Source: Phytophthora quininea | Lineage: Eukaryota > Oomycota > Peronosporomycetes > Peronosporales > Peronosporaceae | NCBI GenBank assembly: GCA_011947345.1 | Contig: JAAVTG010000263.1 | Span: 1 to 60,068 of the forward strand | Direction of reading: 5' to 3' | DNA length: 60,068 nt | Shown here: positions 53,647 through 60,068 of the stretch, one piece after another | Numbering within the stretch: position 1 is the first letter of the stretch | Layout: each line of letters starts with the position of its first letter | Notes under the pieces: model-generated | The model's input: only the letters and a program-made list of their open reading frames with translations | What the model was told of the DNA's origin: nothing | Databases searched by the model: none | Made by a program: the position numbers and the translations under genes

Positions 53647-55202
53647 TCATACTGGCGTGCGGTAGCTCTGCATGGACTGAAACGGCGTTTCCTGCACGCC
53701 CTTGGGCGAGTTCTTGTGGCGCGCACTGCCGTCGAACAGGGTCTCGATGTCCTCCAACAAAATGCCGCTCGTCTCCGGACACATGTAGTACACGAATACA
53801 CCGCTCACGATGCACGTGCCACAAAGAGGAAGAAGACGCCGTTAATGTTGAGCGACGGGAAGAGCTTGACCACCCACGTCATGACCACGCCCATGAGCCA
53901 GTTGGCCATGGTGGAAAGCGAGACGGCCATTGACCGCACATTGAGAGGGAATATCTCGGCCGGGTAGATCCAGCACACGGGCCCCCGAAATGGCAAAGTT
54001 GAACACGAAGAATGAAGTGCCCACAATGATGGCGTAGCCAGCCGACTTGGTACAGCCCGAGCTCTCTGTGTTTCCATCGCAGCCTATTGTGAACAGGATA
54101 GCGGATAGCAAGTGCCCCACCACCATGCCCACAGCACCGACCAACAGCAACTGGCGGCGGCCGTAAGTGTCTACCCACCTCATGGCCGGGATGGTGCTCA
54201 AGAAGTTCACGATCGACAGGATGAGCACCGAAAAATACCGTCCCCCACGACATCCTTGAAGATGAGACCCCGTAGGTGAAGACAGGGTTGATTCCTGTTG
54301 CTTGTTGGAGCACCTGCAGCAGCATGGCGATGATAACCCGCTTGAGCACCGATGGTTCCATGAGGTCTTTGTACCCTGCTGGTTGCTGCCCTTCCCTGGC
54401 GATTTGGGCGCCGATAGCTCGGAGCTCCCTCCCAATCTTCCTAGTCTGTCTCAGCTGCTTGAGCACCGCGGAAGCTGCGTCCTTGCCCTTGTGGAGATAC
54501 GTCCAACGCGGGCTTTCTGGCACGAAGAAGATGCCGAGCATAACCACAATGGGGGCCGCCATAGCCACTCCGTTGGTGATGCGCCAGCCTCGCTCGTGGT
54601 TCTCGACGATCTGGTTGACAATGTTGGCCGAGAGCAGGCCCGTGACGACCGTCATCTGCATAAAGCCCGATAAGAAGCCGCGCAGCTCCTTGGGGCCATC
54701 TCGGCCCCGAACAGGGAAGCGAGAAGGACGAGTTGCCCACGCCCATGCCCTGGATGAACCTCGCCACCAGCAGCGAGCCGTGCGCCTGTCTGGGGCAGAA
54801 GGCGAGCCACGACGTGCCGAGACAGAAGAGCGAGCCTGCCTGGAAGATGGTGAGGCGGCGCCCGAACTTGTCGGCGATCCAGCCGCCCACGATGGCGCCC
54901 ACCATGCAGCCAATGTTGTACGTCATGTTGTACCAGAGCGTGTAGTCCACCCAGCGCTGCGGCAACTCGGCCGTGGCCCGCGTGCAGTCGGTCATGGTCT
55001 GCGCGTGCCAGCCCACGCAAAAGTCATTGAGGAAGCTGCTCATGACCAGCACGCCGCCCGTCACGCCCTGGTCGTAGCCGAAGAAGATGCCGCCCAGGGA
55101 CGCGAAGATGCACACGATGATGGCGTACGTGCGGTTGCCCTCGGTGGGCGTCAAGTCCTGGCGCCCCTGGTCGTCGTAGAAGTTCATGGCCACGCCCACC
55201 AT
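53647..55202 (-). CDS. MFS sugar (hexose) transporter
   Basis: Twelve-helix proton-sugar symporter of the plasma membrane. From ATG 55202: cytoplasmic leader, TM1 (AIIVCIFASLGGIFFGYDQG, VTGG), loop signature GGWIADKFGRR, ARFIQGMGVG, after a break FLSGFMQMTVVTGLLSA, VPESPRWTYLHKGK, LLQVLQQATGINPVFTYG, WVDTYGRRQLLLVG, IYPAEIFPLNVRSMAVS and PETSGILLEDIETLFDG near the end (stop at 53647-53649). All sugar-porter signatures are present. Three or four single-base breaks (near 54715, 54250, 53985 and 53815) divide it; each joins cleanly. It is therefore probably functional. Substrate unknown. Confidence 0.87.
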
Positions 55203-55865
55203 CTTGGCCCGGTGGAGTGAGGATGGGGCCTGTTCCTCTTGCTGTGTGAGTGTGCCGACCTGTGTGTTCCCTGCTACGTGTTATTCCGAGCCCCTCAGTC
55301 TGGTCTTGAGTCCGCACCGACAGCGACTCGGCCCCATGCAGCAAAAGCGGAAGTGAGGCTGAGCGCCAGACGTCGAGCGAGGACAAAGACGCGACGCCAA
55401 CTTGAACTTGGCGAAGCGTTCTATTGCAGGACGGACATCTTCTTGGTCTTCTTGGTCTTCTTTGCTGGTCTCTTTGGAGCTGTTGGGGCGGATAAGGCCC
55501 GGGCAGTGTAGATTCCTCGCGAGAAGTCGGTTCCAGCGCTTTCGGACACAATACCGTAGTGCACTATCGAGGCGATGCCAAGAAAATCGCTGCACTAGCG
55601 TTCCCAGCCACGGTCTCCGATACGATCCGCCAAGCAAACCTGAGCTGGGGAACCGCTGTGTCGACGAAGACCCGATGCCGCAATGCACCAATGCACGGCA
55701 AACAGAAGCATTCACTATGGATGGCAGCCGGAGATACCGACGATAGAGTGTGCCATGCTGTTGCTGAGAACGACAGCTGGGCTTTTTTCGTCGAGACCGT
55801 CGATGGCCTGGCCGCCAGCTTGAACTGTGATACACGTCCAACGACGTTACTTTGCTGGCGGAGAC
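55203..55865. other. Intergenic region without a clear gene
   Basis: Short open frames on both strands (for example 55559-55933 plus, 124 codons). The Lys-rich minus-strand phrase RPAKKTKKTKKMSVL near 55430-55480 reads like the end of a basic protein, but no start or domain was found. Contains the sugar transporter's promoter. Confidence 0.4.
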
Positions 55866-56147
55866 TTACAGTCGGCTATCGTGATCTACTGCGCCAACTC
55901 TGTCGATCGGCGGTAAGGCTTGTGGGCATGTAGGAGCTTCGTTCAAGAGTGCTCGGAAAACCTGTTGTTGAAATGTCGATTGAACTTTCGTCGCCAGGCA
56001 GAGTGATCTGCCGTCACGGCGCATGGAGTTGGGATTGTCACCGCACAAGCAGTGCAAGATGTCTACAGTTTCTTCGGGTGGTATTTCTTGGACTTGAGCA
56101 GGAAAATCATAAGATGATTTAACCCTTTTAGTTAACCCTTCTGCCAT
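55866..56147 (-). CDS. Possible small protein, 93 residues
   Basis: ATG-started frame, MAEGLTKRVKSSYDFPAQV to the stop at 55866-55868, with normal composition (PPEETVDILHCLCGDNPNS) and no repeats. Divergent from the TGS1-like gene, with 25 bp between starts. It may continue in other frames toward 55430, where basic sequence occurs. No family recognised. Confidence 0.3.
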   Translation of the reverse strand: MAEGLTKRVKSSYDFPAQVQEIPPEETVDILHCLCGDNPNSMRRDGRSLCLATKVQSTFQQQVFRALLNEAPTCPQALPPIDRVGAVDHDSRL

Positions 56148-56171
56148 TTTGAAACTTCTCGTGACTCGTAA

Positions 56172-57772
56172 GTGAGCGAGTGCCGGCGGCTGATGGAATT
56201 GCGCAGCGAGCTGCAGACTCGTGGGTTGCGGCAGTCCATCTCGACGGTGATCTCGTCGCCTGCACGACAGCGCAGCAGCAGCCTCGACGGCGAGCGCCTG
56301 TGGCGTCCGGCCAGCGGCTTCGCGTCAAAGCACCAGGCCGAGCTCGAAGCCAAGCGCCTGCGCCGGGAGAAGCAGCTACAGCGTGCACGGCAGTTGCAGC
56401 GTCTGCAGGAGGAGAAGGCGAAACGTGAGGAGGCGCTGACCAAAGGTCCCAAGCCCAATGACCACTTAATTCGCGAGGAGGGCGAGTGGAAGACTGTCGT
56501 GTCCCATGGTCGCCGTACTCGGATCGACCGCCGGACGACACAGCCACCACTGACACCGACAGCAGTCTTACCACCAGGCCCACCTCCCGCACTTGGTTGC
56601 AGTCGGTCGGATGGTGCTCCGTTGCCCCCTGCCTTGGTGGAGGAGCGAGCACTGAGTCAGGACGAAGGGGAAGGAGAGCTGAGACGACGCAGACGACAAC
56701 AGAGCAAGAGGCGACAGAAGATGGTGGCGCAGGACGCAGAAAAGCTCGACAGCAACGGAGCTCCGCATCCGTCGCTACTAGGTGAGGTGATGTTCGCACG
56801 GCGCAGCAGTTTGCAGAGACTGGCGGATAAACTGCACGTGGATGAAGCAACTGCAGCTACGCAGCGCCAGAGTCCCGGTGGACGGGCTCACTCGCCGGAG
56901 TACAATGCACGGAAGGCCAAGGGTAATTCTAATGGGTCGCATTATAATGGCACGAGACCGCACCACTACGACGGGGAGGAGAACGGCGGACACACACATC
57001 ATAGTGGAAGCCGCCAGAAGCGTCGGTCGTCGTCCAGGTTGGAGTCGCCCAGGTCAGGAAATGAATCGCACGGGTCTCCACGATCTCCACGATACAAGAA
57101 GTGCGGAGACAAACGCGATTTTTCTTTCGGAACTTGGACTTTGAGGTCCGAAATCAGCTGCAAGTGGACGAAGTTGCCGAGTTCAGCGTGACAGACTTTG
57201 AGATGGCCACAAAGATATCCGAAGCAGTGCTGGCGCTGTTTGCACCGCCGAAAGAGGACGTCAGGTCGGAGAAGGAGCTCGACGCCGAGGAAGAGCTCGC
57301 GTCCACTAGCTCTGAGATCCGCAATAAGTACCCGCTCGTCGTTACGGATGGAACTGCTTGTGTGGGAGGCAACGTGCTCTCGTTTTGCGACTTTTTCACG
57401 CACGTAAATGCCATCGAGAACGACTCGACGCGCGTGCGAATGCTGCGGCACAACCTCCAGGTACTCAAGAAGTCGAATGCAAAGTGTCTTCACGCCAACT
57501 ACCTGGACGTCATGTTGGAGCTCGAGCAGGACGTCGTCTTTTGGATCCGCCATGGGGCGGACCGGAGTACAAGGATCGCGCCAAGGTCGATCTGTTTCTT
57601 GGAGGTCTGCCACTGCACGATCTGCACGCGCTTGCAAGGCAGCGCCAAGTGCGTCGTTCTGAAGGTGCCAAGCAATTTCGACGGCGAAAAGTTTTCGCGA
57701 CACGTTCCGGGCAAGGTTGTCATCCGACGAGATCTCAAGAAGATGCATCTCGTGCTCCTCGACTTTCGGTAG
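56172..57772 (+). CDS. TGS1-like RNA cap guanine-N2 methyltransferase
   Basis: TGS1 enzymes trimethylate caps of snRNA and snoRNA. The first 340 residues are a charged, low-complexity extension: a coiled coil (AELEAKRLRREKQLQRARQL), Pro/Ser linkers and an His/Arg/Ser-rich tract. After a break near 57120 the methyltransferase follows: FFRNLDFEVRNQLQVDEVAE, YPLVVTDGTACVGGNVLSF (SAM loop), VNAIENDSTRVRMLRHNLQV, HANYLDVM, then DPPWGGPEYKD (catalytic NPPW-type motif, read in a shifted frame at 57545-57575), VDLFLGGLPLHDL and CVVLKVPSNFD. The shift out and back near 57540 and 57620 is consistent with run-length errors. The DPPWGG motif identifies the family; RNA target not determined. Confidence 0.8.
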
Positions 57773-57900
57773 GGTATGCAAAAAAAGTTGTAAATACAGG
57801 GCGATGTGAAAAATAAAGGGTACTATTTTGGACCCCACCTAATTCGTGGGAGCCAAGCGGCCACAACGCCACACAGAAAGCAGCAGCGCGGGAAAGCTCC

Positions 57901-60068
57901 ATGTCGTTCGGCTTCGGCAGCAGCAGCGCCGCGAGCGGCGGCTTCGGGGGCTTCGGCGGCGGCGGCGGTACGACAGGCGGCTTCGGCAGCTCGGCGGCCG
58001 CGTCTCCCTTCGGCGGGGGCGCAGCAAGCGGCGGCTTTGGCGCCTCCACATCCACGTTCGGCTCGACCCCAGCCAAGCCTCCGTTCGGGGCTTCGGAGCC
58101 TCCTCCCAGCCAACCACGGGCTTTGGCGCTGTGTCCCAGCCGTCCTCAGGGTTTGGCGGCTTCGGAGCATCTTCCCAGCCGGCGGCAGGCTTTGGAGCAG
58201 CCGCCAACCCGTCCACCACGTCGGGTTTTGGCTCGACGTCGGCCTTCGGAGGCGGCGCCGCCGCCGGTGGCTTTGGATCCGGCGGCACATCGGCCTTCGG
58301 AGCCAGTACCCCTTTGGGGCCAAGGCAGCCAGCCCCAGCCCCTTTGGGACCACCAGTACCTTCGGAAACAACACAGGAACCAGCGCCTTTGGTGGAGCCA
58401 CCACAGGAGGCTTCGGAACCCCCACCCCAGGTAGTGGCGGTATGTTCGGCGGCGCTACTACTGGGGCTTTGGGGCCTCCTCCTCAACAGCCAAGAGTCCG
58501 TTTGGAGCGACGGCTGCTGCTACGCCTGGTGGATTCGGAGCAGCTGCGACTGGAACGTCGGGCTTCGGAGGATTTGGCGCGCAGCCTGCAGCAGGCACTG
58601 CACCGGGACAGGTGCAAGTTGGTACGGGGCAACCGCCCTACCAGCCGACGAGGAGATGGAGCCGTCGGGCAATGGAGGCACTGCCAATTATGTCTCCATC
58701 TCACGCATGCCGGCGTACGCTCACAAGTCTGCTGAGGAGCTTCGTTACGAAGATTATTTGAAGCGCACCGACCCTGCAGCTGCACAGGCGGCGGCCACGC
58801 AGAATGCCCCGGCCCCAGGTGCAACGACAGGTGGGGCAGGCGCGTTTGGAGGATTTGGTACGCAGCAACCGACCTCGAGCTCGGCCTTTGGAGCCGCAGG
58901 AGGATTCGGTAGCACGCCGTCAGCATTTGGAGCGACGCCTACTGGCGGAGGCTTTGGGTCATCTGGTTTTGGCTCAACGACTACACCAAGCGCGGCGAGC
59001 GGGTTCGGTGGATTTGGAACGCAGCCTGCAGCCCCGCTGCGGGAGGAAGTTTGTTTGGAAATAGTGCTGCTCGACCTGCAACGGGCGGCTTTGGCGCTCC
59101 TGCTACGAGCAGCGCGTTTGGTGCAGCACCTGGCGCCACGTCGGCGTTCGGAGCTCCTGCCACGGGTAGCGCTTTTGGTGCGTCGTCTGGTGGGTTCGGC
59201 AGCAGTTTTGGCGCCCCGGCACCTGCAGCTCAACCACAGACTGGCGGTTTTGGTGGTTTTGGTTCGACCACCCCCGCAGCTTCTTCTGGGTTCGGTACCT
59301 CGGCATTTGGTAAGCCGACTGGATCAACTAGTTTCGGTGGATTTGGAGCTTCGGCGACACAAACTCCTGCGCCTGCTACGGGAGGCTTTGGTTTCGGAAC
59401 TGCGCAACCACAACCAGGTGCTACGACGTCTCTTTTCGGTGGGGGTGGAGCAGCAGCGGCACCAGCATCGACTGGATTTTCGTTCGGCGCGACTGCTCCT
59501 AAGCCAGCAGCTACGGGTGGCTTTGGATTTGGTTCCACCGGTGGAACCAGTGCGTTTGGTAGCACTACGGGTAGCGCCTTCGGGACTAGTGGCTCCAGCG
59601 CTTTTGGCGCAACTCCTGCGCAACCTGTAGCGGGAACAACGTCTCTATTTGGATCTATAGGAGGCGCAGCTGGTTCGACGGGAGGTTTCGGCTTTAGTGG
59701 CGCGGCAACAACGACACCTGGCGGAGCGACGAGCCTATTTGGAGGAGCCAAGCCTGCAACCGGCAGTCTGTTTGGATCGACTACGCCAGGTACTACTGGG
59801 AGTCTTTGGGGTGCCGCAACCAGCGGTTCTTCGCTTTTCGGAGGAACCAATACTGCCACTAGCATTGGTACGACAGGCTTTGGTTTTGGTAGTGGTGGAG
59901 GCTTTGGTAGCACGGCTGGCGGGTTTGGCGGATTTGGTACTGCTACTCCTGCTCCTTCTACTGGAGGATTTGGCACAACTGGTAGCTTGTTTGGGCAGCC
60001 ACAGCAGCAAGCACAAGCAGCTGCTGCTCTGCCACGGAATTTGGTGGCAGCTCCCGATGTGAATCCGT
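57901..60068 (+). CDS. FG nucleoporin of the Nup98 type, 5' part
   Basis: Structural and barrier protein of the nuclear pore; the gene runs off the window. It begins MSFGFGSSSAASGGFGGFGG and consists of FG, GFG and occasional SLFG repeats. Near 58610-58770 is a GLEBS-like motif, ISRMPAYAHKSAEELRYEDYL, which in Nup98/Nup116 binds Gle2/Rae1; it is the best evidence for Nup98 over other FG proteins. The reading frame changes at least at about 58080, 58310, 58510-58650, 59030 and 59700, all within Gly/Ser/Ala coding repeats, where indel errors are likely. No autoprotease domain is visible because the 3' part is missing. Confidence 0.85.

Noticed and set aside
53647..55202. Sugar transporter as a pseudogene
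   Set aside because: All signature motifs are intact, there are no nonsense changes within frames, and the breaks are single-base shifts of the kind seen everywhere in this sequence.

Overview
The window is nuclear DNA of a filamentous oomycete, most likely Phytophthora or a close relative. This is inferred from GC-rich genes only a few hundred bases apart on both strands, short introns of about 55-135 bp with GTRNGT-like donors, oomycete-style start-site motifs, and a transposon set (Crypton, pogo, MULE, PiggyBac, LINE, Fanzor) typical of these genomes. No rRNA, tRNA or CRISPR array was seen.

Layout. 1-16.4 kb is host genes: a cyclic-nucleotide-gated channel (5' end cut off), a GPI-anchored surface protein, a RIO3-type kinase, mitochondrial uL3, a very large PXA-RUN-FYVE-PX-Nexin_C sorting protein, a small basic protein and a large unknown nuclear protein. 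16.4-36.7 kb is a large inverted duplication. Two nearly identical arms of 2.3 kb, each with one copy of a small gene, face each other across 15.7 kb of nested transposon debris: a small TIR element, a Crypton, a pogo-like element with intact TIRs and TA duplication, two opposed MULE pieces, an HTH/C48 protease gene, a dead sugar transporter, the 3' half of a LINE and a Tc1-like transposase. 36.8-48.3 kb is host genes again: pantothenate kinase, a HAD hydrolase, a signal-peptide-bearing kinase/zinc-finger/PP2C fusion, a PH-B56 (PP2A regulatory) fusion and a bZIP factor. 48.5-53.3 kb is a second mobile island: a Fanzor gene (eukaryotic TnpB homologue, an RNA-guided nuclease family) with a complete PiggyBac-like element inserted at TTAA 64 bp upstream of its first ATG. 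53.6-60 kb holds an MFS sugar transporter, a TGS1-like cap methyltransferase and the start of a Nup98-type FG nucleoporin.

A caution for all gene models: most conserved genes carry one or more single-base frame breaks, and these fall mainly in short runs of one base (GGGG, CCCC, AAAA). Restoring one base rejoins conserved domains each time. I read most of them as consensus indel errors, not as pseudogenes. Coordinates therefore span whole genes, with breaks noted.

The most notable system is the Fanzor locus. Next are the unusual multidomain signalling proteins (PXA-RUN-FYVE-PX-Nexin_C, secreted kinase-PP2C, PH-B56) and the inverted duplication whose two inner borders match the two halves of one sequence found inside the block.
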